From Ficedula albicollis (lineage: Eukaryota > Chordata > Aves > Passeriformes > Muscicapidae): a DNA stretch of 64,000 nucleotides. Position numbers and translations under genes: made by a program. How positions within the stretch are numbered: the first letter of the stretch is position 1; each line of letters starts with the position of its first letter. This document shows, piece by piece, positions 1 through 64,000 of the stretch. The stretch is taken from contig NC_021672.1 in the NCBI RefSeq assembly GCF_000247815.1, positions 72,666,652-72,730,651 of the forward strand, in the 5' to 3' direction. The notes under the pieces are model-generated. The model was not told the origin of the DNA, searched no databases, and saw nothing but the letters and a program-made list of their open reading frames with translations.

Positions 1-623
1 TATGTATTTCTATTTTATGTATATATATACATACATACACACCTTTACATATTTACATACAAATAATAAATAATATGTATTTGAAATATTATTTATTAAA
101 ATAATAAATACATAAAACTGAAATATGAATTATTACAAAGCTCAGACAGCAGGTGAGTCCTGGATGCTGGGTCAGCCTGGCCACAGTGGCCAGGGAGGTG
201 TGTGAGCCCTGAGCCTGCACCTGGCGACATATAAAAATTATAGCTATTTGTTAATATTTAATTCATATTCATATTCACACTCATATTCATATTCATATTC
301 GATACATATTTTATATATTCAATTTAGTTTATATTCTATTCTAACATACATACAGTGTTTGTTATTGTTTATTATACACATAATCTTTATATTATTAATA
401 TGTATTTCTATTTTATGTATATATATACATACATACACACCTTTACATATTTACATACAAATAATAAATAATATGTATTTGAAATATTATTTATTAAAAT
501 AATAAATTAAAAAAATTTAAATATGAATTATTACAAAGCTCAGACAGCAGGTGAGTCCTGGATGCTGGGTCAGCCTGGCCACAGTGGCCAGGGAGGTGTG
601 TGAGCCCTGAGCCTGCACCTGGC
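1..623. repeat. AT-rich block with 398-bp-offset direct repeat and TTCATA microsatellite
   Basis: Positions 1-225 recur at 399-623, including the GC-rich end cagcaggtgagtcctggatg. The copies differ mainly where AT-rich runs meet (about 107-125 against 505-523). Between them, 261-300 is an imperfect TTCATA/TCATAT microsatellite. The repeat may continue beyond the left edge. Confidence 0.85.
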
Positions 624-3237
624 ACCCCTGTGGGAGCCAGGACTGCTCACTCTGCAGAGCCTCCAGGAAAACTCGCCCCAAACCTCTGCTGGCATCAATT
701 CCCCCAGGCTGTAACGTGCTCTGCAGGCAGCAGCAGCTCTCCTTGCTGGGGATGCCTCTGGCAGCTCTCTGTGAGGAGCTGCACCCAAAGCCGTCCGTAG
801 AGGATGAACTGTTTCCCTGTTCCAGGGGATTTTTCTGCTCCAATCCAGGAACCAGCTCTGCAGTGCAGGATGTCTGGAAATCCAGGTGAGTGCATCCCCC
901 AGGGTCTGCAACAAACAGAGGTACCAGGATCACTGAATGGATAATCAGGTGCAGGGTAAGGAATAAACTCATTCATCTGCCTCTTCTCCACAGCTCGTCA
1001 CTGACAGTATTGACCATGAAATTGTCTCCTGGCTGGCCAGAGGATAACAACCATGAATGAATTACAGGCACACAAATATCATTCTCCCTACACTTATGCT
1101 GTGGGACACTCTGGACACGTCTAAGCTCCTCTCCAGAGGAAAACTGAGTGTTCTGGGGTTCATCAACACACTCTAATCTCCACAAATTCACAAAGCAAAT
1201 GAAAGAGGAGGAAAATTTCCCTCCTCAAGTACATAATTTCCAATAAAGTTTTACACAGGGCTGAGGGAACACGTTTTTTCCTGCAGAGGTGATCTCATCT
1301 GGGACCTCTCCTGACCGTGTTCAGGCTGGGTCACATCTCCAGACAGGAGTTCAGCTCTACGTTCCTAAATTCTCCTCCAAGACCTTAACAGCACCTCTCT
1401 GACCAGCAAAAAAATTCCCTAGAGAATCAACCAAATCAGAGTTTACTAACAGGTGCCTCTGTATGCAGGGATGTGGTACCTTGTCATTTGAAGGCACTTC
1501 TGTCCTCAGAGACTCCTCCTCCATAAAGAGATCCCCATCAGCCTGATGCTCTTCCTAGCTCTGCTTTATTTGATTACCCCAGCACAAGAAGATGTTCAGC
1601 ATGTCCACACAGAGGTCAACAAGCTGAGGACCCAAAGTTTTACCAAGCTACAAAAATAAAGACATCTTGCAAGTGAAGAAAAGAGGATGGGAGCAGAAGG
1701 GTAATTATACAACAGGAACAGGAGTTACCTAAGAACTACTTAGATTACAGTAGAACTTCTACAGCTGCTGTCCTTTCTCTCAAAAAGGCTGGTAAAGCAT
1801 TATATAAACTGCATTCTGAAAATTGATGCAAATAGGCTTTGCTCTTTTCCTAAAGGTGCTGAGCAGCTTTTGAGTGGGGAATGATGCTGCACCAGCTCCT
1901 GAGAGGAGGGGGGTTATTTTAAGCTGGCTATAATTCTGGGTTTCTGCAGCTGAGAGCTGCACTGACTGGGGTGGGAGCTGGCTCCTGTCCCTGGAGAGGA
2001 AAACAAGAGGTCCTGCACACCCTGGCTTCTAATGCTGCTAGTGCCATCAATTAATTACTGCTTGGATTAATGGGACACGACAGTGCAAGTGCTTGGAGAC
2101 ATCTCCAACCTGCACCTCACCCACCCACACAGCCTGCTCTGGCAGGGAGAAGAGCTGTGAGGACTGCCTCCCTCATGGTGAATCACCTCATCCTAGGGGA
2201 GGTGGCTGAGCCCTCTCCTGTAGACAAAAGCCTGTGCAAGCTTTCAGGTCTCCAGGTGAGGTCTGGTTAGCTAAGTGTACACGGCTGTAGTTTAGTCATC
2301 TGAATTCCCTCCCTGCATCTCTGTGCATCTCACTTGGCAAAGGGACAAATCCTTCAAAAACATAGTGGCACATTAACCCTTAGCAGAAAGTTACCTGCAG
2401 CAACTTCTCTGGAGTCCTTGGGTTCTGTGTAACGCTCAAAATGATCACACACCTTCCTGGGAGCCTGTTTGGCAGTTTCTCCCTGCTCAGAGTGCAGCAG
2501 GGCTCGTCCCCCAGCCCTTGGGGTTATTCTGTGCCCATGTCCCTGACACTGTGCAGCAGTTCAGGCACTCTGGATCTGTAATCCAGACTGGCATTCCATC
2601 CTGATGCCAGTGTTTAAAGTTCCTTTCTTGCTCTCCCCAACTCAGATCTTTAATTCAGCATTCATGACTCCCTTTCCTTCAAGAAACCCTATTTACCATC
2701 TTACCTTCCCTGCAGAAGTTAACCTTGGTCACGGCCTGAGCATCTTTGAATGCTTGTCTGTAGCCTGAGGTCTGCATTTAGAGCTGCTTTTTATTCCAGG
2801 AGCACTGAGCAAGCCAAAACGGGCTCCAATTTATTTAGTGCCATGAATATACAGAGAAGCATCACCATCTGTGCTCTTGGTGTTTTGATTTGCTCCATGA
2901 AGAGCTGCAGGTGTTACTAGGTCCTTCTTTTGCTTCTGGAGAAATATGTGCCCATGACATTATGCTCAGCAGTGAGAAGTAAAAATGCAGATCTCAGCTG
3001 GAGCATCAAGTTTTTCATGCTTTAGGTTTGACAAAACAGTAAAAAGCATAACAAGGGATACTTTAGTAATGTAGGACTGCCTTGTATAAGTAACTCAAAC
3101 CTGTCCATGTTGGAAATAGACCCAGCAAATGAGGTGAAATTCAGAAGTCAACAGTTAAGGTATTTTTCCTATATACTTGAGATTTGCCATTTTTTGATGT
3201 TCAGATATACTTGTTAGATGTGCTATTTATCCCACTA
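624..3237. other. 3' flank of PTPRO, no gene recognised
   Basis: This is ordinary-composition sequence. Minus-strand open frames near 517-972 have no recognisable domain or splice context. I see no exon, RNA gene or identifiable transposon here. In mammals EPS8 lies tail-to-tail with PTPRO, but I could not recognise EPS8 coding sequence. Confidence 0.5.
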
Positions 3238-3905
3238 TGTTCACTAATTAGAATAAACATCTAAGCAAATTTAGCTTGCTTTCCTGTATCTTGATCTTGT
3301 TGTGCAAATATCCTGCGGAACCTCAAGGAGCAAATAAAATATCTCTGTAATATTTTTAATGCTTTCTGAAAAATTAAATCCTCCCTCCACCTCCCAGTTC
3401 AAAGGACATTCAGTGTTCATCTGGGCCTCTCTGTTCCACTCAGGGAAAAGTAAAGAGTGTGGAAGAAATAAGTTGTGCTAATACTGGAGGCAGGAAAAAT
3501 GGAGTTGCAGATTCTGTGAGCACTTGGTGAGTTTTGCTTGTGTTTCACTGAGAAGTCTGACTGTGTGCTGATGTTCACTAATTACAATAAACATCTAAGC
3601 AAATTTAGCTTGCTTTCCTGTATCTTGATCTTGTTGTGCAAATATCCTGCAGAACCTCAAGGAGCAAATAAAATATCTCTGTAATATTTTTAGTGCTTTC
3701 TGAAAAATTAAATCCTCCCTTCACCTCCCAGTTCAAAGGACATTCAGTGTTCATCTGGGCCTCTCTGTTCCACTCAGGGAAAAGTAAAGAGTGTGGAAGA
3801 AATAAGTTGTGCTAATACTGGAGGCAGGAAAAATGGAGTTGCAGATTCTGTGAGCACTTGGTGAGTTTTGCTTGTGTTTCACTGAGAAGTCTGACTGTGT
3901 GCTGA
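3238..3905. repeat. Tandem duplication, 334-bp unit, two copies
   Basis: Unit 1 is 3238-3571 and unit 2 is 3572-3905, meeting head to tail at gctga/tgttcac. I count about four substitutions between the copies (for example gcggaacc versus gcagaacc). No coding content was seen. Confidence 0.9.
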
Positions 3906-6376
3906 GAGTTTTGTGAAGCAGCCTGTTGGACTCATTGAGGGTGAGCAGATGTGGGAGGTTCTGCAGCCAGAGCAGCTCTGGATCAACTCCACTCTTGCAC
4001 TGTACACAAGTTGGGGGAGAGGAGCCTTTATCTCCAGAAATGCTTTGTCTACCCCTGCTTACTAAGTGTGTCTGACATTTGGCACCCTAATAGGTACCAG
4101 AGTCTGCCTTTCTTTTTCATCTGACATGTTATGACGCTAGAAAAGAAATCCTGGGTGCTGCTGAGCTCCAGCTCCGTTCATCACACACGCCTCTAAAAGC
4201 TTTTTACTTCTAAGTCATGTCCTTACATTCACTTATTTTTTTGCTTCCATGGCAGCACACGCAAGGAGAAAACCTGCCCTGGTTTCAGTGAATGGTCACT
4301 CGGTGCACAGAGCTGCTTTTACAGACATCTGGGTCAGTAGCTGCTGGAAGAGCAGCAGGCCAATGCAGAGCATCAGTAGTGGCAGCAGACCTTGGGACAT
4401 GAAGCCCATAATTCAAAAGATCTATTACCAAACCTGAAGATTCAGAGAGCTCTACAGCTGTGATGACCTGAGAGTTTAATTTTGACAGATTCTGGAAACA
4501 ATATTAACATGAAGCACGAGTTCAAAACACTGCTCTTTTGGACTTACCTCCTCTTACGCCTTCAGTGTAAAGCCAAAATTATGTTTTGCCAATTCAGGCT
4601 GAAAGGCTCTGCATGAGTCTTCTGAATCACAGCATCTTCCAGACTCATCTATTGCTTTACTCATGTCTTGAGTGCTGGGAGAGGTGGTTTGCCTTGCCAT
4701 CCCACATGTCCACTGGCACAGCTTTGCATACTGTGTGGGTGGGAAAAGGCATCATTCTGATGGAGTTGTCATTGTGATTGACTCTGTGATTAAGTGGCTA
4801 TTAAAGGAAAAATACTCACCTGCTACTGTGCAAACGGAATAATTTTTGACACACATTCAAAAACTGTCTAGTAAACTCAGGCAGTGTCCTTTGCAACAAT
4901 GTGAATTTGGCATCTTTGCAGCAATTTTGTACCCTGACACATTGAGCCAAGCTTCTGTTACAGCCAGCTCGCCCTGTGACACTTGGTGGGCACAATGAAT
5001 TATTTAGAAATAACCTGCTTACTCTGGTCTGTGGTACAGAATAAGTGTTGATTCAATGGGCAAGGCCAGCAGGAGGGAGGAGACAGTAGATGAGAAGGAA
5101 CAGTTGTAGATTATTTTTTTTTTGTTTTTTTGGTTTTTTTGTTTTTTTGGTTTTTTTCCCAGCCAGTTCTCTAGAGGGATATGAACACATTTTCTGAGTA
5201 AACATGCAATGAAACTCTGAAATACATTAAAAAAAAAAAAAAAACATAGAGGCAAGATCCAAATGGTCAAGTGCTAACTTATAATTCTGCTTTCTGTTCA
5301 ATTTAGGCCAATTTTTGCTGCTCCTACTGGAATGGCAGGCCCTCCAGCTGAGACACACCCATGAAATGAGAGAGAAATGTGCACCACTGAGGTCTTTGTT
5401 CCCAACAGGCTCCCTGAAACAGGAGGGAAAAACAAATCTCTTTTGCATCCATCAAACAGCATCCCTGCTCTGGGACTGGGACTAGTGGAGACAGAGGATG
5501 TAGAACTAGACACCTGGAAATGAGGGAGGGGAAATGCACATCACACCCATTTAGTGATCAGAGCTGGGGGCCTGTTTGTTTAGCACCCCTCACAAGGACC
5601 TGCTTTATCTGGGAATTATGTTAAGTCCACACAGTTCTAATATACCTGGGACAGTTTAAAGTTTTCCACTGTAACCAATACCATGGTGAGGTAATTATCA
5701 AATAAGTATGCACCTATTTACCTGCCAGTGGAATAACTTTGGAAGAAAAAAGCAAAAGGAATTTTAGCTGAAGGAGATTTTCAGGCTCCTGAGAGCAGCT
5801 GAGCCACTGCCCTGCACTCTGGTGCCTGCCAGGTGACAGCAGACCCAGGAATGAAATAAAAAGCATGTCCAGGTGTGTTTGCTCTTTTGCTGACAGTGAC
5901 TTCTCCACAGGTAAGCAATCCAGTGTGTTTACTTCCAGTTCAAGTCTGCTTTGTTTACATTGAGTACCATTGCTGCTAACTTCCAATGAGGTGACACAAA
6001 GCAACAGGTTACAAAAATGCCATCAAACATCCATTCTGACAGCATCCATGTCACAATACACAATGATGTACTGGCATTATACAAAGACCAAAAAAAAAAA
6101 TAAAAATTTATAGCTAATTATTTTGACTAGAACTGAAACAGACAGCAAAAAAGAAAAGAGCCCCCCACCCTGCCCCCAAAGGCCCTGCAGGAATCCATAC
6201 TGACATTTTGGCAGCATTGTAGCAACAAATTGATGACCAGCCCTTCACATGCCAAAACCTTGAATTCATAACCTTGTAAATCCCTGGTTCAGGAAAAATA
6301 GTTACATCTATTAAAGCACTTTTTGTGTTTCTTTTTTTTTTTTTTTTTTTTTTTTCCACCCCTCCAACCTGAACCG
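3906..6376. other. 3' flank, simple repeats only
   Basis: No gene recognised. There is a T-rich run with periodic G at 5113-5158, an A-run at about 5229-5244, an A-rich run near 6090, and a T-run at 6332-6355 just before the assembly gap. Confidence 0.5.
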
Positions 6377-6434
6377 NNNNNNNNNNNNNNNNNNNNNNNN
6401 NNNNNNNNNNNNNNNNNNNNNNNNNNNNNNNNNN
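6377..6434. other. Assembly gap (58 N)
   Basis: The only ambiguous bases in the window. The sequence cctccaacctgaacc stands immediately before the gap and again immediately after it, as expected when two overlapping contig ends were not merged. Confidence 0.98.
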
Positions 6435-8230
6435 AGCCCTCCAACCTGAACCAGCTTCACATTTTCACACAGGGTTAATAATTACTGAAAATAATAAATG
6501 AGTGAGGGGTATAGGCACCATAGACTGCTCAGACAGTTAAATGCTATAGTAAATAAGCTAAGATATCCCAGCTGGAAACTCAGTTGCCCTGTGATTAGAT
6601 CCATCTACAACAAGAGCCTGATCAGTGGCATTACTGAAAAAAGGCTGGCAAAAAAAAAAAAAAAGAGCAATCCCTCTGTTTAATTAGTGGCAGCCCAGTC
6701 AGGAGGCAGCCCCACCCTTTCTCTCAGCTGCCTTTTTCAGCTTGGCTTCTGCTTGTCAGTCCATTCCTCAGGTCCTGTGCTTCCCCCAGGCCCCACGTAC
6801 ATCAGTGCTGTAAGGAAACAGTCAAATCCACGGACCCAGCAAGCCCCCCTCCCTCCCAGCCCCTTTTCACAACCTCCAGATTTTCTTCATGTATGCTCAT
6901 GCCTCGCTATTCACTAATGAGGTATTATTAGTTACTAACAATGCCTGCTCTCCTAGGGACAGACCAGTGACACATGAAGAAAGCTCTTCAGTCAACCATT
7001 AGAAAAATATTGCACTTACTTTAACCTTAAGCCCAACCTGCACAGAAAAAAAAAACAAATATGAAAGAAATTAACCAAAAGTACCAAACAGAACCCCAAC
7101 ACAATGGAGCAAACTATCTTATGCACATATAGTGTCTTTTCCTTCATGTTGTTTAGCTGAATTTGGTCCAGTATTTAAAAAAAAAAAGTCCAGAAATGAA
7201 ACAGTTCAAAAGACACGGCAGGCTCGTTAAGGCTTTGTCTCCCCAGTGCTTCAGGAAGGTAAAAGTGTCTTTCCCTCATTGTCCATGCACTGCAGAGCAG
7301 TGGTCTCTTGTGGCACAACACCTGCCCATCCAAACCACCAACAGGAAAAAATCAGAAGCAAGGGAAGATGGGTGTGCTTCACGGTCTCACCTGCAAGCAA
7401 CCAAACAGAATGCTTTAGAGAGAAGAAAAGGAAATAAATACAGTTTTTAGCATTTGTTTACAGGCTGGGTCACCAGTGCAGGCACTCAGATCGGACAGTA
7501 ACCCACCTCAACAAGAGGGACAAGGATTCAGACCGGGGGTGCTTGGCAGGGGTGATGCACACGGGGGTTAATGAAGGCACATGTGCAGCACTCACACGCA
7601 GCAGGCACGGCTGGAGCGCTTGGAAAGCAGATTCTGCCAAAGCCTGCAGCTTCCTGCTCCACCAAAAGGGAATATTCAGGTTGTGGCTGGGTTATTGCTG
7701 CCACCTAAGGAACCAATGTAGCAGCTCGAGGAGCAAACCTGGTGGTCACAGCCACTTTTTCTCCTCAGCATGGTGGTCAGTGGGAAAGGAAGACCAACCC
7801 TTCACTTAGGCTGCTGGTTCTATGATCTTAGATTTATGAAAAAAAAATCTCATTGTTTCATGCCAGAGCTTTTTGGTCACCAACTCACTCTCCAGCAGAG
7901 CATCCCCAAGCCTCTGCTGGCCTTGGTAACCAGGCAAAATTCTTTTTTTGACAAGGACTGAAGATACTGACGTTCTCTCTCCCTGCAAGCTTTGCAAGGC
8001 GTGTTAGGACAAGTGGCAGGGAATGGTTAGATGGCTCCTCAGGAGTTTGGACTCCATTTAGCTTTATTGTAAAAGCTAAAACCCAAGGCATCATTTTAAA
8101 CATAGGTGAGCCCATATATTCTTACAGTGCCATGGAAAGGGTAGTGGATTATTTACTGTGAGAGGCCAGATGGATTTCTCCCTCACTCTCCACGTGAACG
8201 TGGGAGAGGAATAACAAAAGGCCCAAAGTG
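6435..8230. other. Proximal 3' flank or 3'UTR of PTPRO
   Basis: Probably contains the PTPRO 3'UTR on the minus strand, but its extent cannot be read from sequence. Open frames on both strands are short and have no recognisable domain. Confidence 0.4.
8063..8068 (-). terminator. Candidate poly(A) signal for PTPRO
   Basis: A canonical AATAAA hexamer (ACAATAAAGC context) lies on the gene strand about 185 nt beyond the stop. Cleavage would fall near 8040-8050, giving a short 3'UTR. No transcript evidence is available, and longer 3'UTRs are possible. Confidence 0.35.
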
Positions 8231-8236
8231 ACTCAC
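8231..8236 (-). promoter_or_regulatory. Candidate splice donor just after the PTPRO stop
   Basis: On the gene strand the sequence reads GTG|GTGAGTCAC, a strong donor match, with the exon edge 16 nt beyond the stop codon. It would allow a 3'UTR intron. Being under 50 nt from the stop, it should not trigger nonsense-mediated decay. I could not identify the matching 3'UTR exon. Confidence 0.3.
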
Positions 8237-8252
8237 CACCTGTGACTCTGAA

Positions 8253-60336
<52,084 letters not shown>

Positions 60337-63300
60337 CTGAAGGATATGCAAACAAAAGGGAGAAAAAAGGAAGAAAGGGCAGATTAACAGGCAAACAAAG
60401 TTCTTTGCACATATATAATACCAATGAAAATAAATGCTTTTGTAAGTATGGCACAGTCACTCTTAGGTCTACCAGGTGATATTTGGGGCTTCACTGAGGT
60501 GTGGGGCAAAGCCACCTGGGACATTGTCAAAGCCAATATTTCTATATTCCCCTCCCTTCAAAGAATGTATCTTCTTAACACTTACACTTTAACAGAAAAA
60601 TTAACAGAAAAATTACCTGGGACATTGTCAAAGCCAGTATTTCCATATTCCCCTCCCTTCAAAGAATGTATCTTCTACACTCTTAGATCTACCAGGAGAT
60701 ATTTGGGGCTTCACTGAGGTGTGGGGCAATCACTCTTAGGTCTACCAGGTGATATTTGGGGCTTCACTGAGGTGTGGGGCAAAGCCACCTGGGACATTGT
60801 CAAAGCCAATATTTCTATATTCCCCTCCCTTCAAAGAATGTATCTTCTTAACACTTACACTTTAACAGAAAAATTAACAGAAAAATTTCTATGTTTGACA
60901 TTTAAAAAATCTTATTATTTAAGCCATCACAGTCATCACCTCAGAAACATTTTCATCTTTAATACTTGTCAGTCATGCAAAAGTGCCCAGACAGGATCAA
61001 CACAACACTTGAAACTGCTTGTGACTTCAGCATAGATGTAGAGCTTTTAAGATGAGCTGAGAAAATTATCATTGTAATGGTCAAAGGAAGCTACATGAAT
61101 AAAGACTTTCTATTTTGGTATCTGTACATTTCTTTATTTCATGGGTAGTTATACAGTCACTGTTCCTACCATGTGAGAGGGACACCATCCTTATCTGTTT
61201 ATCCACACCAAACTTCTATAAAATAAAAAGTACCACTGCCATTACTTTACAGATGACAAAGGTACATGAGGTACAGAGAAGTAAAGTGGTTTTTTGGAGG
61301 GCACTGGGAAAGGGGATAGGTCAGGAACTGCTGCTCTAGTGCTCAGAGTCAGGTAGGCCACAAAAAGTAAGAAAAATGTCCTGTGATCTGAAATCCAGAG
61401 CGGTGTAGCTCCATCAGCTGAGGAAAGCCATGCCAGTTCACTGCTAGTGGGGGTCTGGGTTGTTGCTGACAATAAGAGAGTCACATTTTTATTCAGCTTT
61501 CTCTGTTCATCAAAAAAACCCAAGAAAAACTAAAAAGAAAGAACACCTTTTGTTCAGAGCATTTCCTCAGCAAGGAAAAAATGACAGCAACCCAAATATC
61601 CTGTGGTTGAGAGGTCCAAGCAAGGCTGTACTGTTAGCTGAAATTTGTCACAGTTATGTATTTTAATAGAGATAGTTAATGCAATGATGCCTACATCCTT
61701 ATAAAGACTAGCATAGTTGATATAGTTCTTGCACACTATAGGGATCAGATTGCAAAATTCAGGCTGTTGGTTAGAGTGGCCTTACAGGACCCACTTGAGT
61801 TCAAAATTCTGCTGCCATAGGCCCTGGAGAAAAATTAATAAAATATTTTTTCCCACACAGCATACAGTCACAACGGGCAAGAGAAAGAGTAGATGAAATG
61901 AGAAGATCAGTGTCAGTATCAAAAGTGGAATTATCCCACAGGAGGTGGAGTAGGTTAATCAAAAATGGAAAAGAAATACCATAGTGAAAGAGAAAACTAA
62001 ATCCCAGCAGAGTGTTTTACAGATTTAGCTTTCTAGATGCGATGAGAAACAGAAGAAAAAACAACTGGGAATAAAACCATAGATATAAATCTCTCACCAA
62101 CACCAATGTGTTGTCATTTCTAACTTTGCCAGGGCATGGAAATGCAATAGTGTGGGATTATCAAACTATTTCTTATGGCAAAGGCACTTCATTATCTTCA
62201 TCAGATATATCTCAGTATATTTGTACATTAACCACTTACAAAGAGAAACTCCCCATCTCACAGATACTAGGAGGCACTTCAGTGATGGTATCTGTGAAAA
62301 TTCTGCTGACATTTCATGATAGCCTAGAAATACAGAGGAGTAAAGCAGAGCACAGGAAACAAAGCCTCCCCTCTTCTTTCTGCAGACGCTCTTCCCATGG
62401 CTTATTCTGAAATAAATAGTGGAAATGACTACCCACATGGCCAGAGGGCTCATATCACAGCTCCCACAGCACACAGGAGTGGTTTAAATGTCAATAACCA
62501 TCTCTAAATAGCACAGTGCTTATGTGCAGTCATCTCTCGTGCCAGCGGGTGTGCCCTGGGCTTTCTCCTGCTGTCTCATTCACATCTGAGCTCTCCTCGT
62601 TTCTCAAAGAATTACTGAAACTTTCTTATGCCAGTGATTCAATTACCCCACTTATTCCTTCCTACAACAAATCAAATAAAGCATGGAAGCTATATTCATT
62701 TTTAATCCAAATGATTTTTCCTCCTGATGCTTTGATTTAATTAACCAACAATTGAATTAAGTAGTAATCACCACAGACTCTCTGTCGTGTCGCTATCTTC
62801 CACTCACTGTCCTCTCCTTGCTCATGGCTCATGGTAGCAGAGCTGCATGAGTGACATAATGCAATTTAAAGACTCTCCCATTATCTTGCTTCCTTCAGCA
62901 CCAAATCTCCACATCAAAAGCTATTTGCACTACGTGAAATTAAAAGAACGCTCAGCAGATAACCATCATGTTCTGGCTTTCACTTACTAACTGCTCCTGG
63001 GGTTATTAAAATTAAAGAATATGTAAAATGCCACTCTTTACTATATATATATTTATAATTCAGACCATAAACAGTCTGGTCTTTTTAATTTTACTATTTC
63101 CAGCTTTTAGGATCCAGCTTGTCAGAGATTTCAGTGGCTGTCAAGAAACAGCCAAAATAAAGTGGAACCACAGAAATATAATACTTACAGCTTTATAAAA
63201 GCTCTGTACCACATTGAAGTAGTATTATAGAAGGGACTTGGAGCATTTCAATCTCCCTCTAATAGTTTAAAATACCTCTTCACTTACAATCTCCTTATTT

Positions 63301-64000
63301 TTAGACCTGGAGATTATATTACACACACAGACAAGATTGCAGGATCAAGACTTGAATTTGCCATTTTTCTTAGTGTCTCAGAATCTACTACTTCTGCGGC
63401 AATTGCTTTCCCATTTTATGTTTACAGGAAAGTCAATTTCTCTGTTTATCCTGGACTTTGCAGCATTTTGCATTTAGCATATAACTTGCATTACACAAGC
63501 ATCAAGATAGCATAAAAAATGGGCCTAACATCTTCTTCAAATGCCCTGGAAAATTCTGAATGCTAAACCTCCATTAATGTATTCCATTTGTGTCAGAGGC
63601 ATTAATATTTGCAATTCAGGGAAGAAAAAAGTGCTTTGAAAATAAGTACCATATTTCAATCCAAATCAATTTATTTGTAATATGTGTAGATCGGGTCACT
63701 CTCGAAATTGAATTAATGATTGATTATGGCTGTAGCTTAGACTACATCATTACCTGTGGGACTGAGATCTCTTGCTTCTCACATTGGAACCCAGATTAAT
63801 CATTATTTACCTCCACATTGTGACTTTTATGAAAAAGATGTCCCATTAATGGAGTGACCTAACCCCCACGAGTAATTCCCTTTATTCACAGGAAGAAGTT
63901 GTGAATTATGCAATTTTCTCCCCAGGATGACACTATTTATGTGGCTGTATGATTACTGGGAGTAAGGCACAGCCAGGGTAAAGCTTCCATTACACTCTAA
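60337..64000 (-). other. PTPRO intron upstream of e1 (5' end outside the window)
   Basis: Intronic by inference, because exon e1 begins in mid-codon. I searched this stretch for the preceding fibronectin exon and did not find it. It includes the nested repeat at 60457-60890 and a short (TA)n at 63043-63050. Confidence 0.7.
60457..60890. repeat. Nested direct repeat, three partial copies
   Basis: The block tcactcttaggtctaccagg...ttaacagaaaaatt at 60457 recurs at 60730 (273-bp offset). Between them is a third, rearranged partial copy that starts at cctgggacattgtcaaagcc (60617) and ends with a variant of the block's beginning. Confidence 0.9.

Noticed and set aside
517..991. Possible neighbouring gene from 98-151-residue minus-strand open frames
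   Set aside because: Three overlapping frames on the same strand, no recognisable domain, and a low-complexity Ser/Gln/Cys composition.
1..8252. EPS8 3' exons (convergent neighbour in mammals)
   Set aside because: No sequence I could recognise as EPS8; synteny alone does not support a feature.
60337..64000. The missing first fibronectin exon of PTPRO
   Set aside because: I translated candidate stretches and found no match to the expected N-terminal module; it is presumably further right.

Overview
The window looks like a bird nuclear genome, probably from a short-read-based assembly. It carries CR1-type LINE ends and a solo-LTR-like element, has compact introns, and contains one large vertebrate gene on the minus strand. 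That gene is PTPRO (receptor-type tyrosine-protein phosphatase O, GLEPP1; called CRYP-2 in chick). I read 23 coding exons with GT-AG junctions between 8253 and 60336. Joined in order, they keep one open frame of 1,068 complete codons plus the TAG stop. The signal-peptide exon and the first fibronectin exon lie beyond the right edge; I looked for the latter up to 64000 and did not find it.

Layout from right to left (5' to 3' of the gene): 60337-64000 is intron. Exons e1-e12 (60336 down to 31180) encode the extracellular fibronectin type III (FNIII) modules, with an acidic linker in e3. Exon e13 (30102-30222) encodes the transmembrane segment. Exons e14-e16 encode the juxtamembrane region. Exons e17-e23 (19543 down to 8253) encode the single tyrosine-phosphatase domain and the short tail ending [10 protein letters not shown]. 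The catalytic motifs are all present: [37 protein letters not shown] and QTEEQY. Positions 1-8252 hold the 3' flank, with no gene I can support.

The most unusual property is the number of local, mostly two-copy, tandem direct duplications, with units of about 48 to 845 bp. The largest copies the exon carrying the catalytic P-loop (10118-10253 and 10963-11098). Two others duplicate a splice donor (exons e2 and e12). The single N-gap (6377-6434) has the same short sequence on both flanks, as unmerged contig ends would. Two pure poly-G runs of 231 and 147 bp also occur. I therefore think many duplications are probably allelic copies laid end to end by assembly, but some copy pairs differ enough that true duplication stays possible.

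Other content: two CR1 fragments, a degenerate minisatellite full of AGGTCA half-sites, a probable ERV solo LTR in the same sense as PTPRO between the membrane-anchor and catalytic exons, and a second putative retroelement interrupted by the 845-bp duplication. I found no CRISPR array, operon, RNA gene or novel defence-type system.
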